From JAAYDK01 sp964543935 (GTDB taxonomy: Bacteria; Spirochaetota; Spirochaetia; Sphaerochaetales; Sphaerochaetaceae), in contig CAZJAK010000001.1 of NCBI GenBank assembly GCA_964543935.1, positions 58,923 through 122,922 on the forward strand: a stretch of DNA of 64,000 nucleotides. The letters run 5' to 3'. Each line of letters begins with the position of its first letter. Positions within the stretch are counted from its first letter, which is position 1. Under the pieces are notes generated by a model that made no database searches, was not told the origin of the DNA, and was given only the letters and a program-made list of their open reading frames with translations. The position numbers and the translations under genes are program-made. Below, in pieces: positions 1-7,840 of this stretch.

Positions 1-287
1 ATGAATTCAAACGCTGCCTCGGCTTTGTTGCGGGCGTTCTGCATCGGATCGTCGTGCTTCCACGGGAACACCATGGTCGCCTTGCCGAACGGATCGGTCC
101 CGTCAGCGCAAAAGCTGTGCCAATAAGCGACCGAGAAACGCAAGTGCTCGGCCATGGACTTGCCGCGAACGATTCTCTGCGGGTCATAGAATTTGAAGGC
201 CAACGGGTTGTCCGATGTGGCCCCTTCGTAGGTGATTTTCCCTATTCCCTTGAAATATTCTGTATTACCGACAAAATAACTGCCCAT
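1..287 (-). CDS. xylA: xylose isomerase, N-terminal part (runs off window)
   Basis: Interconverts D-xylose and D-xylulose in the cytoplasm, the first step of xylose catabolism. Only the first 95 codons are inside the window; the gene continues leftwards beyond base 1. Translating the minus strand from the ATG at 287 gives an N terminus with EYFKGIGKITYEG, SDNPLAFKFYDP, and RFSVAYWHSFCADGTDPFG followed by a WKHDDPMQNA segment, which is typical of the long (class II) xylose isomerases. A ribosome site (AAGGAGAG) lies just upstream. It is the second gene of a xylB-xylA operon, 28 bases after xylB. Recognised from the N-terminal motifs only, but these are distinctive. Confidence 0.93.
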   Translation of the reverse strand, partial: MGSYFVGNTEYFKGIGKITYEGATSDNPLAFKFYDPQRIVRGKSMAEHLRFSVAYWHSFCADGTDPFGKATMVFPWKHDDPMQNARNKAEAAFEF

Positions 288-315
288 AATGCTCTCCTTC
301 CATGTTTGATGGTAA

Positions 316-1806
316 TTATGAGAATAACGGTTCCATGGCCTTCACATAGTCCATGTACCGTCCATACGCCACACCATACTGCCGAACGCTCTCTGCATCG
401 GGCAGGTATTTCTTACCCTCCATCACGACGTGCGAATCGACAATCTCCTCCAACGCCACCTGCTCGCCACACGAATGGCGGTAAGCCCACCAGGCTTGCA
501 GGGCGGCCCCGAAGGCGGCTGCCTCGGCGACAGCGGGTACCTGTACCGGCACATCGCAGGTATCGGCCGTCATCTGCCGCCACAATTCAGATTTCGCCCC
601 TCCTCCGATAAGTTGGATGCCGCGAGGCTCGAATCCCAGTTCCCTGAAAGCATCAAGGCCATACCTCAGGCCGAATATTGCGCTTTCCATGGCTGAACGG
701 GCGATGCATTCCTCGTTCATGTTGTCCAACGTGAACCCCATCAGGCACCCGCGCCCATGCGGATAGTCGGGAGTGCGTTCCCCGTTGAAGTAGGGCAGCA
801 TCACCACTCCTTTGGATCCGATCGGGGCTTGGGCCGCCTTGCGGTCGAAATCCTTGACTCCCAACGAGAATAGCGTGCGGGTCATCTCGGTGGCAACCGT
901 GCAGTTCATCGTGCACAACAGCGGCAGCCACGAGCCGCTGGATGAGCAGAATGCAGCCAAGCGGCCTTGGGGGTCGATGATCGGCTTCGATGATGAGCCG
1001 AACACGGTCCCGGAAGTCCCCAAGCTCATCGCCAGCATGCCGTCGCGCACGACAGCGGTCCCGATGGCTCCCATCATGTTGTCCCCGCCTCCGGCTGAGA
1101 CGAAGATCCCCTCGGGGATGCCCAAACGTTTTGCTGCGGCCGCATTGACTGTACCGGCGCACCCGTCGGCGTCGATCAGCGGCGGGAGCGCCTTCGACAA
1201 ATCCCGCTGTGGATCGAGGATTTTTAGCAACCGTTGCGACCACTGGCGCTCTCTGATGTCCAGTAGCGCCGTGCCTGAGGCGTCGCCGTGTTCCATGACA
1301 TAGGTACCCGTAAGGAGGAAGTTCACCCAATCATGCGGCAGCAGGATTTTCTCCATGCGGTCGTACAGGTCACGGTGATGGGTGCGCAGCCATAAGATTT
1401 TAGGAGCGGTGTAACCGGTTAAGATCAGGTTGCCCTCGTTGGCCAACAAATTGTATTTGCCACCGGCAGCGGAGGTGATTTCATTGCATTCAGAGACAGT
1501 GGAGGTGTCGTTCCAGAGCTTCACCGGGCGTAGGACTGTTCCTTCGCCGTCGAGTGGCACGAAACCGTGCTGCTGTCCCGAGACTCCAATCGCAGTGATG
1601 TCGCGGCGCACGTGCTCGGGTAACTTGGCGAAGCACGTGGTGATGGCCTCTGCCCACCAGGAAGCCTCCTGTTCGCGCGTACCGTCCTCCCGTGCGATCA
1701 ACTCGTGAGGGGCTTGCGTGAGCCCTACGATGGAACGCGTTTGCGTATCGTAGGCGAGCACTTTGGTGCTTTGCGTCCCTACGTCGATTCCTACCACTAT
1801 GGCCAT
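316..1806 (-). CDS. xylB: xylulokinase
   Basis: ATP-dependent kinase making D-xylulose 5-phosphate for the pentose phosphate pathway. 496 residues, the usual size. The N-terminal FGGY nucleotide-binding motif GIDVGTQSTK is at residues 6-15. The xylulokinase signature SGQQHG is at 76-81. The catalytic aspartate lies in the GGGDNMMGA segment near residue 240. A GGAGGAAC ribosome site precedes the ATG. It is transcribed away from an AraC-type regulator and lies directly upstream of xylA, so it is very probably the first gene of a xylose-induced operon. Family assignment is secure. Confidence 0.95.
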   Translation of the reverse strand: MAIVVGIDVGTQSTKVLAYDTQTRSIVGLTQAPHELIAREDGTREQEASWWAEAITTCFAKLPEHVRRDITAIGVSGQQHGFVPLDGEGTVLRPVKLWNDTSTVSECNEITSAAGGKYNLLANEGNLILTGYTAPKILWLRTHHRDLYDRMEKILLPHDWVNFLLTGTYVMEHGDASGTALLDIRERQWSQRLLKILDPQRDLSKALPPLIDADGCAGTVNAAAAKRLGIPEGIFVSAGGGDNMMGAIGTAVVRDGMLAMSLGTSGTVFGSSSKPIIDPQGRLAAFCSSSGSWLPLLCTMNCTVATEMTRTLFSLGVKDFDRKAAQAPIGSKGVVMLPYFNGERTPDYPHGRGCLMGFTLDNMNEECIARSAMESAIFGLRYGLDAFRELGFEPRGIQLIGGGAKSELWRQMTADTCDVPVQVPAVAEAAAFGAALQAWWAYRHSCGEQVALEEIVDSHVVMEGKKYLPDAESVRQYGVAYGRYMDYVKAMEPLFS

Positions 1807-1844
1807 GTTTGGTTCCTCCGTTGATAAAAACCGCCCCCAGAATC

Positions 1845-1885
1845 CCTATATGAATAGTTTAGCCACAACGATTCACATTGAATAG
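1845..1885 (-). promoter_or_regulatory. candidate xylBA promoter with AraC-type direct repeats
   Basis: On the minus strand a -10-like TATAGG (1850-1845) has no recognisable -35 box. CTATTCA occurs twice as a direct repeat, at 1857-1851 (abutting the -10) and 1885-1879. The distal copy is also half of a perfect ATTCA-CAT-TGAAT inverted repeat (1871-1883). Paired direct repeats replacing the -35 are the usual layout for AraC-family activation. Binding by the divergent regulator at 1919 is inference. Confidence 0.5.
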
Positions 1886-1918
1886 ACAAAATTGCCAAGG
1901 CATGTATATTATTGACCT

Positions 1919-2773
1919 ATGGACATTCTTGACGCGGTCTTCGTCTATCAGATGCGCCAACGGGATGAACTGCGCTGGCACGGGCGCACCCACTGCCATC
2001 GCGACAACGAGTTCGAAGTCCATTATTTCCTCGGGGGAGAAGGCGAATTCGTCAACGGCAAGACCTGTTTCGCCATCCGCTCTGGCTCGCTGTTCATCTC
2101 CAGTCCGAGCACGGTGCATGCCATCAAGGCGACCGCCCGTGATCCGGTGACGTATTACGCCATCCTGATGAACCTTGCGCCCGACGAGACGCTGCTGATC
2201 GATACCTTGGCCGAATTGGAACGGCACATGCCGTACCACATCGGGACCAACTACCGCTTCTTTTTCGAAGAAGTCAAGGAGAAGGGGCTCTCATCGGTCG
2301 GGCAACGCCGCCAGTCGGCTTGCCACCAAATGTTCTCACTGTTGTTCCAACTCAATGCTGAGGGCTCCCAAGTCGGCGGCAACGATTCCGACAGCCGCCA
2401 CCTCGAACGGGCTTTGCGGATCATGCAGAAGAACGTCATGGGCACGTTGACGTTGGGAGAACTTGCCGCCGAATTGAACCTGACCCGCTCCTACTTCATC
2501 CGGCTGTTCGAAAAGCGCATGCATCAAACCCCGATGAAGTACTACATGAAGCTCAAGATCGAAGCGGCCGGGGCGTTGCTCACCTGTACAGACTTGTCTG
2601 TCAAGGAAATATCAGCCCGACTTGGCTTTTCCAGCGAGTTTCATTTCAGCAAGCAGTTCAAGCTGAAGACAGGCCTGGCCCCGACTCTGTACCGGCGCAA
2701 TTACTTGCAACAACTTGGCGAGACGATCGGGCAGAATCCTCAGATCGAAGATGGCGTTACAACAACAAGGTGA
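1919..2773 (+). CDS. AraC-family transcriptional regulator, probable xylose regulator
   Basis: 284-residue regulator. The N-terminal half has a cupin-like sensing segment (HCHRDNEFEVHYFLGGEGEF, residues about 24-43). The last 100 residues carry two helix-turn-helix motifs; the second is the conserved SVKEISARLGFSSEFHFSKQ with the AraC signature spacing. It is divergent from xylB across 112 bases, so a xylose-responsive activator is the natural inference. No clear Shine-Dalgarno precedes the ATG at 1919, so the start is less certain than the family. Its last 17 bases overlap the end of the convergent lrgB gene. Confidence 0.88.
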   Translation: MDILDAVFVYQMRQRDELRWHGRTHCHRDNEFEVHYFLGGEGEFVNGKTCFAIRSGSLFISSPSTVHAIKATARDPVTYYAILMNLAPDETLLIDTLAELERHMPYHIGTNYRFFFEEVKEKGLSSVGQRRQSACHQMFSLLFQLNAEGSQVGGNDSDSRHLERALRIMQKNVMGTLTLGELAAELNLTRSYFIRLFEKRMHQTPMKYYMKLKIEAAGALLTCTDLSVKEISARLGFSSEFHFSKQFKLKTGLAPTLYRRNYLQQLGETIGQNPQIEDGVTTTR

Positions 2774-3434
2774 TGGCGACGGTTGCCAAACCGGTCGCGA
2801 ACACGGCGATGCTGCTCATGGCACCCTGTACTTCACCGAGCTCGATCGCCTTGGTCGTCCCGATCAGGTGCGTGCTCGCCCCGATGGCGAGCCCTTGCGC
2901 GACTGGATCGTTCGGGCAGAAAAGCTTGATCATGTAGGGGATCACTAAAACACCGAATATCCCGGTGACCAGTACCGCCAAGATTGTCAGCGACGGCACT
3001 CCGCCGAGCATGTCCGAAAGCTCGACAGCGATGGCGTTGGTCACCGATTTGGGGATGAGCGAGGCTTTCAACACATCACCGAGGTTGAACAAACGCGCAC
3101 CGAGCAGCACGATGCCGATCGAAACCGCCGCGCCCACGGCACATCCAAGCGTGACGGGAAGCCAATACGCCTTCAAGTCAGCCAATTGGCGGTAGACCGC
3201 CAAACCGAGCATCGAAGTTGCCGGCACGATCATCATGACCAATAAGTCACCGCCTTTTTGGTAACTTGCCAAGGGGAGCCCGGTGAGCTTTATCGTGGCT
3301 ATGACGATGGCCATGGCGATGACGATCGGGTTTGCCAACGGCGAACGGACCTTTCGTTGCACGGCCAGCGCCACCACGTACGAGCCCAAAGTGAGTCCCA
3401 AACCCATGAATGGCGATTCCAGCAGGCTATTCAT
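2757..3434 (-). CDS. lrgB: LrgB/CidB family membrane protein
   Basis: 225-residue polytopic inner-membrane protein of the LrgB family, with about six to eight hydrophobic segments and the conserved stretch LIPKSVTNAIAVELSDMLGG near residue 125. In several Firmicutes LrgAB/PftAB pairs are antiholin-like proteins or pyruvate transporters. It overlaps the upstream lrgA by 8 bases, so the two are translationally coupled. AAGGAAGG precedes the ATG. Nothing in the sequence decides between murein-related and pyruvate transport roles, but a 2-oxoacid dehydrogenase operon starts about 1 kb away. Confidence 0.92.
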   Translation of the reverse strand: MNSLLESPFMGLGLTLGSYVVALAVQRKVRSPLANPIVIAMAIVIATIKLTGLPLASYQKGGDLLVMMIVPATSMLGLAVYRQLADLKAYWLPVTLGCAVGAAVSIGIVLLGARLFNLGDVLKASLIPKSVTNAIAVELSDMLGGVPSLTILAVLVTGIFGVLVIPYMIKLFCPNDPVAQGLAIGASTHLIGTTKAIELGEVQGAMSSIAVFATGLATVAITLLL

Positions 3435-3801
3435 GCATCCTTCCTTTCGGTGAGCCGATCTTGAGAAACCTGATCATCCGGACCGTTACGGCGGTTGAGG
3501 CGAAAGCTCCGATGGTGCTCGCGACACAGATGAGCAGAAACGGCACCAAGTGGCCTTTGAGCAAGTCGAACCGTTCGATGAGCCCCACACAAGCGGGCAC
3601 GAAGAACAGGCCCATGTTTTTCAACAGGAAGTCGCCGACATCGGAGATGTGGCTGGTTTTCAAGACTTTCGTCGTTAACAAGACTGTCGTGAGGATCATG
3701 CTCACGATGCTGCCAGGAATGGCTGGGACAAGGTAGAGGGAGATGGCAGCTCCGGCGAGCGCGATCAGACTGATGATGGTGGCTTGGATCAAGATGCGCA
3801 T
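3427..3801 (-). CDS. lrgA: LrgA/CidA family holin-like membrane protein
   Basis: 124-residue small membrane protein with four hydrophobic segments and the LrgA-family features PAIPGSIVSMIL and a GLFFVPACVGLIE segment. It is the first gene of a two-gene lrgAB unit, overlapping lrgB by 8 bases. A GGAGG ribosome site lies 8 bases upstream of the ATG. In characterised systems LrgA and LrgB act together in the membrane, either in control of autolysis or as a pyruvate uptake system. Confidence 0.9.
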   Translation of the reverse strand: MRILIQATIISLIALAGAAISLYLVPAIPGSIVSMILTTVLLTTKVLKTSHISDVGDFLLKNMGLFFVPACVGLIERFDLLKGHLVPFLLICVASTIGAFASTAVTVRMIRFLKIGSPKGRMHE

Positions 3802-3879
3802 GGGATTCGCCTCCAGCGAGGGTTGTGGATAAAATGTAGCCGGTATGTCGAACGAAGTGCAAGGGGGCGCAGGAGCACC

Positions 3880-4251
3880 TCACTCTTGCTCGGGCCTGAA
3901 TCCAAGGCTCTCAAGCAACTGCCGTGTATGTGGCGGGAAACCGGACGAGCGCATGGTCATCACGGTGCAGGCATGGCTGTATCGGGCTACTATGAATGTG
4001 GCCAGAGTCCGCTCGTAGGCGCATCTTTTCGATGAATCGACCGTCGCCAAGATGCGTAAATCGCAACTGCTGTCGGCCTCCGTGGTGACGATTACCGCCG
4101 AGACTGCTCTGCCGTGCTCTTCCAACACGAACATCTCTCCATCGGACAGCAGGATGCGCACATCCTCGATCAGATGGCCGGCCGTTTCGAGCAACGGGTA
4201 ATACAGTTCTTGTTCAAGGTGCGATGTGACATGCCGGATGCAGACAGCCAT
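3880..4251 (-). CDS. GNAT-like N-acetyltransferase domain protein
   Basis: 123-residue protein, probably cytoplasmic. The C terminus (GFPPHTRQLLESLGF) resembles the end of GNAT acetyltransferases, and the middle has alternating beta-strand-like segments (EMFVLEEHGRAVSAVIVT). The acetyl-CoA loop (Q/RxxGxG/A) is not clearly present, so it may be a degenerate or non-catalytic member. The start at 4251 follows a strong GGAAGGAG site; an upstream in-frame start at 4302 lacks one. The gene is divergent from the DeoR regulator. Substrate unknown. Confidence 0.6.
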   Translation of the reverse strand: MAVCIRHVTSHLEQELYYPLLETAGHLIEDVRILLSDGEMFVLEEHGRAVSAVIVTTEADSSCDLRILATVDSSKRCAYERTLATFIVARYSHACTVMTMRSSGFPPHTRQLLESLGFRPEQE

Positions 4252-4337
4252 CTTCGATTCTCCTTCCAAGGATAAGATACCCAGGGAGAGACGAAATGCC
4301 AAATCATGCTGTTATTATTATTCGAAACTGTTTCCTC

Positions 4338-4377
4338 TTGTAAATGAAAGTAAAACGAAATATAATTGAAAGCAAAA
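4338..4377 (+). promoter_or_regulatory. promoter and DeoR-type operator of the 4410-15571 operon
   Basis: A near-consensus sigma-70 promoter, -35 TTGTAA (4338-4343) and -10 TATAAT (4361-4366), has an exact 17-base spacer. Two direct repeats, TGAAAGTAAAA (4345-4355) and TGAAAGCAAAA (4367-4377), flank the -10 with 22 bases start to start, two helical turns. Direct repeats of this AT-rich type are common for DeoR-family repressors. Autorepression by the DeoR product encoded just downstream is inference. Confidence 0.75.
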
Positions 4378-4382
4378 TCAAG

Positions 4383-4404
4383 GATAATGAAAATTATCAG
4401 GAGG
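4383..4404 (+). promoter_or_regulatory. leader hairpin abutting the Shine-Dalgarno of the DeoR gene
   Basis: GATAAT-GAAA-ATTATC (4383-4398) is a perfect 6-bp stem with a GAAA tetraloop, followed at once by AGGAGG (4399-4404), five bases before the ATG at 4410. It lies in the 5' leader of the long operon and could protect the transcript end or tune initiation. Confidence 0.5.
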
Positions 4405-4409
4405 TTTCC

Positions 4410-5165
4410 ATGGTCGGTCTTTCCCGACGCGAGGAACAAATCATAGAATTGCTTCAAGGTGAAGGCGAACTGTCTGTAACCGAGTTGAGCAAACAGCTCG
4501 GAGTCTCGGCGGTGACGGTCAGGACCGACTTGCGCAGCCTTGCCGCGAAGGGGATGCTGTTGCGGACCAGGGGCTCGGCTGTAGTCGCTTACCATCCGCT
4601 GTTGCTGGAAAAACAAGCCAGCAATCCAACTGCCAAGGAAGCCATCGCCAAAGCTGCGGCAACGTTAGTTTCGGACGGCGACCGCCTGATGATCACCAAC
4701 GGGACGACCAGTGCCTTGATCGCCCGTTATTTACTCGGCAAACGAGACTTGCAGGTAGTCACCAACTCGACCCTCCTGATACCCTATGCGAGGACAAACA
4801 CCAACATGTCGATGACCATCGTGGGAGGTGAGTTCCGGCCCTCTGCCGAGGCGCTGGTTGGACCGAACGCCATCAGGCAACTGCAAGAGTACCATGTCGC
4901 CATCGCCTTTACCGGTACGGATGGATTCACCTTGGAGCATGGCTTGACCACCCATTTGGTCGAGAATGCCGAGATTGTCCGTAAAATGTGTGCCCAAGCG
5001 GTGAAGAAGGTGCTGGTGGCCGACTCATCGAAATATGGAAAACAAGGATTCGTCAGGATTTTCCCCATGTCGGAGATCGATGTGCTGATCACCGACAAGG
5101 CCTTGCCCGCCGAAGCGGTGCAGCGCCTGACCGACATGGGAATCCAAGTCATGATAGCCGATTGA
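4410..5165 (+). CDS. DeoR/GlpR-family transcriptional repressor
   Basis: 251-residue sugar-phosphate-responsive repressor. An N-terminal helix-turn-helix (SVTELSKQLGVSAVTVRTDL, about residues 20-40) is followed by a DeoR C-terminal sensor domain of the ribose-5-phosphate isomerase-like fold (TNGTTSALIARYL, VVTNSTL, VGPNA, and KVLVADSSKYGKQG). The start at 4410 has an AGGAGG site; an upstream in-frame ATG at 4344 lies inside the promoter and can be excluded. It is the first gene of an eight-gene operon ending at 15571 and probably controls it. The effector is likely a phosphorylated sugar or sugar alcohol made by the downstream enzymes. Confidence 0.92.
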   Translation: MVGLSRREEQIIELLQGEGELSVTELSKQLGVSAVTVRTDLRSLAAKGMLLRTRGSAVVAYHPLLLEKQASNPTAKEAIAKAAATLVSDGDRLMITNGTTSALIARYLLGKRDLQVVTNSTLLIPYARTNTNMSMTIVGGEFRPSAEALVGPNAIRQLQEYHVAIAFTGTDGFTLEHGLTTHLVENAEIVRKMCAQAVKKVLVADSSKYGKQGFVRIFPMSEIDVLITDKALPAEAVQRLTDMGIQVMIAD

Positions 5166-5187
5166 TTCAATCAGGAGGGGGATGCCG

Positions 5188-6456
5188 ATGGCTGTACAAG
5201 TAGTGATGCCGAAACAAGGGAACTCGGTCGAGAGTTGTGTGATCCTCGAATGGAAAAAGGGCGAGGGCGATACCGTCGCCGTGGGTGAGGTATTGTGTGA
5301 AGCCGAGACCGACAAGTCGACCATCGAGGTCGAATCGACCGCACAAGGCATTGTATTGAAGCTCTTGTATGGCGTGGGAGAGGAAGTGCCAGTGCAACAA
5401 CCCATCGCCATTGTCGGCGAAGCGGGAGAACGGCTGGATGCGCCGCAAGAGGCCCCGCCCGGCGGGGTATCCCCGCGGGCGCGTGCGGCTGCCCACGCGG
5501 TTGCGGTCGACCTTGGCACTGTCATTGGCAGTGGTGCGAAGGGCAGGGTGATCGAGCGCGATGTCCTTGCTGTCGCTTCCAGTCATGAACCGCTTTCTCC
5601 AGCCGCCTTGGATAAGGTGCGTGACACGCAAGCAACAGTCCCTGCCTCGGGAACGGGTATTGGTGGCAGGATCGTCCTGGCCGACTTGGACACACCGGCT
5701 TCCCCTGCCATCCAAAAGATCAATTCCGATGCAGCACCCAAGGTAGCCGATTTCCCTGGGGCTCTGCTTGAAAAACAGCTCAAGAGCGTGCGCAAGGTCA
5801 TTGCCAAACGGATGCGCGATTCGTTGTCGACCACTGCCCAACTTACCTTGAACGCCTACGCCGATGCGACGGCCCTCAAGTCGTTGCGGGCCCGTTTGAA
5901 AGGCAGCGACGAGAGCCTTGGATTGCGCAACGTCACTATCAACGACCTGGTGTTGTTTGCCGTTTCGCGCACATTGCCGCTATTTCCCTCTCTGAACAGC
6001 CATTTCCTGGGAGATGTCTGGCGGGAGTTCGAACATGTCCATCTTGGTTGTGCTGTAGACACACCCAAAGGCTTGCTGGTCCCGGTCGTCCGGTTTGCCG
6101 ACACCCTTTCGCTTGCGCAGCTCAGCGCCGAGTTCAAGCGCCTCTCGAGTGCTGCCATCGACGGAAAAGCTAGCCCCGATGATCTCTCGGGCGGAACATT
6201 CACCGTGACCAACTTGGGTTCACTCGGGATCGACACCTTCACCCCCGTGCTCAATACTCCGGAGGTGGGCATACTCGGCGTTGGCGGCATTTCGAGCCGA
6301 CCAGTCGAGGACGAGGAGGGCGACATCGCCTTCATTCCCCATATCGCGTTGTCGTTGACCATAGACCATCAAGTGGTCGATGGAGCTCCTGGGGCCCGTT
6401 TTCTCAAGGCATTGTGCACCAATATCGCTTCGATCGACGTGCTGTTGGCGAGGTAG
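5188..6456 (+). CDS. 2-oxoacid dehydrogenase complex E2 (dihydrolipoamide acyltransferase)
   Basis: Core acyltransferase of a pyruvate/acetoin/branched-chain-type dehydrogenase complex. 422 residues. The lipoyl domain is at about 1-78, with the lipoyl-lysine K43 in ETDKSTIEV. An E3-binding domain follows (VSPRARAAAHAV, about 95-130) and then a second similar segment (LSPAALDKVRDTQA, about 137-175). The catalytic domain runs from about 195, with active-site DHQVVDG at about 393-399. AGGAGG is 9 bases from the ATG at 5188; the ATG at 5182 is too close. It sits 22 bases after the DeoR gene and 9 bases before E3. The substrate cannot be read from the sequence; pyruvate is the default. Confidence 0.9.
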   Translation: MAVQVVMPKQGNSVESCVILEWKKGEGDTVAVGEVLCEAETDKSTIEVESTAQGIVLKLLYGVGEEVPVQQPIAIVGEAGERLDAPQEAPPGGVSPRARAAAHAVAVDLGTVIGSGAKGRVIERDVLAVASSHEPLSPAALDKVRDTQATVPASGTGIGGRIVLADLDTPASPAIQKINSDAAPKVADFPGALLEKQLKSVRKVIAKRMRDSLSTTAQLTLNAYADATALKSLRARLKGSDESLGLRNVTINDLVLFAVSRTLPLFPSLNSHFLGDVWREFEHVHLGCAVDTPKGLLVPVVRFADTLSLAQLSAEFKRLSSAAIDGKASPDDLSGGTFTVTNLGSLGIDTFTPVLNTPEVGILGVGGISSRPVEDEEGDIAFIPHIALSLTIDHQVVDGAPGARFLKALCTNIASIDVLLAR

Positions 6457-6465
6457 GAGGGCAGG

Positions 6466-7818
6466 ATGGAGACGTATGATGTGATCGTAATCGGCTCCGG
6501 CCCCGCTGGCTACGTGGCCGCGGAGCGATCGGGGAGCTTGGACAAAAGAGTCTTGCTGATAGAGAAGGATCAACTTGGCGGGGTGTGCACCAACCGAGGG
6601 TGCATCCCGACCAAGAGCTTGTTGCATGCGGCCAAGACTTATCGCCATGCCCGTGATGGGGAGAAACTGGGTGTGGTGTGCCAGCAGGTTTCCTTCGACC
6701 TTTCCGTTGCGATGGCGTGGAAACGCGAGACTGTAGAAACACTGCGCTCCGGCATTCAGTTTTTGATGAAGAACAACAAGGTCGAAGTGGTTAGCGCCGA
6801 GGCCACATTGGTGGACGCTCACCACGTCAAGGCGGGTGAGGCGGTGTATGAAGGGGCCTCCATCATCATCGCCACCGGATCTTCGCCGGCGGTACCCCCG
6901 ATCCCGGGAGCCGATCGTCCCAATGTAGTCACCAGTGATGGGATTTTGGAAATCGAGGCCTTGCCCGCTTCCTTGGTCGTAGTGGGAGGCGGTGTCATCG
7001 GCATCGAGTTCGCCTCATTCTTTTCCTCGGTCGGAGTGCAGGTGACCGTCATCGAGATGATGGACGAGATCTTGCCGATGATGGATGCCCAAATGGCCAA
7101 GCTGATGCGCCGTGAGTTGAAGGATGTCACCTTCCAGCTTGGTTGCAAGGTGCAAAGCATCACCGCAGAGGGGGTCGATTTCACCGATTCGAAGGGGAAA
7201 TCGGGTACTGCCCACGGGGAATTGGTGTTGCTGAGCGTCGGGCGTCGTCCGAACTTGAGAGGGACCGAAACGTTGGGATTGGCGGTGAACCGCTCGGGTA
7301 TCATCGTCGACGACCGGTTGCAGACCAATGTAGCTGGTGTCTATGCCATCGGGGATGTCAATGGCCGTTCCTTGCTGGCCCACAGCGCTTCACGGATGGC
7401 AGAAGTGGTCGTCTCGAACTTGTTCGGGACCAAGACGATGCGCATGCGCTGGAATGCCATCCCGTGGGCTGTGTACGGGCTTCCCGAAGCAGCCGGGTGC
7501 GGGATCACTGAACAGGAAGCCACCAAGCAAGGGCGAAAGGTTCTCGTCGGTACCGTGCAGATGCGTTCGAACGGACGGTTCTTGGCAGAGAACGGCAAAC
7601 GTGCGACCGGGCTGTGCAAAGTGATCGCCGATGAGGCGACCAAGGTCATCCTGGGCATCCACTTGCTCGGGCCGTACAGCAGCGAGATCATTGCCGCCGC
7701 TGTCCCGATTATCGAGGCGGAGTTGCGGGTCAAGGACGTCAAGGAAATCGTATTCCCCCATCCAAGTGTCGCAGAAATCATCAAAGATGCGGTCTACGCG
7801 ATAGACCACACCCTGTAA
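6466..7818 (+). CDS. lpdA: dihydrolipoamide dehydrogenase (E3)
   Basis: FAD flavoprotein that reoxidises the lipoyl groups of E2 with NAD+. 450 residues. The FAD-binding motif IGSGPAGY is at 9-16. The redox disulfide is C41/C46 in GGVCTNRGCIPTKS. The NAD-binding GGGVIGIEFASFF is in the middle. The C-terminal catalytic HPSVAE pair is near residue 434. The spacing after E2 is 9 bases, with GGAGG upstream. It is the dedicated E3 of the operon's complex. Confidence 0.95.
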   Translation: METYDVIVIGSGPAGYVAAERSGSLDKRVLLIEKDQLGGVCTNRGCIPTKSLLHAAKTYRHARDGEKLGVVCQQVSFDLSVAMAWKRETVETLRSGIQFLMKNNKVEVVSAEATLVDAHHVKAGEAVYEGASIIIATGSSPAVPPIPGADRPNVVTSDGILEIEALPASLVVVGGGVIGIEFASFFSSVGVQVTVIEMMDEILPMMDAQMAKLMRRELKDVTFQLGCKVQSITAEGVDFTDSKGKSGTAHGELVLLSVGRRPNLRGTETLGLAVNRSGIIVDDRLQTNVAGVYAIGDVNGRSLLAHSASRMAEVVVSNLFGTKTMRMRWNAIPWAVYGLPEAAGCGITEQEATKQGRKVLVGTVQMRSNGRFLAENGKRATGLCKVIADEATKVILGIHLLGPYSSEIIAAAVPIIEAELRVKDVKEIVFPHPSVAEIIKDAVYAIDHTL

Positions 7819-7840
7819 TGTAGAGAGGAGCCAAGCAACC

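Noticed and set aside
653..1330. 225-codon minus-strand frame inside xylB
   Set aside because: Arg/His-rich shadow of xylB in another frame, without a ribosome site.
4344..4409. Longer start for the DeoR regulator at 4344
   Set aside because: It would lie between the -35 and -10 boxes and has no ribosome site; 4410 has AGGAGG.
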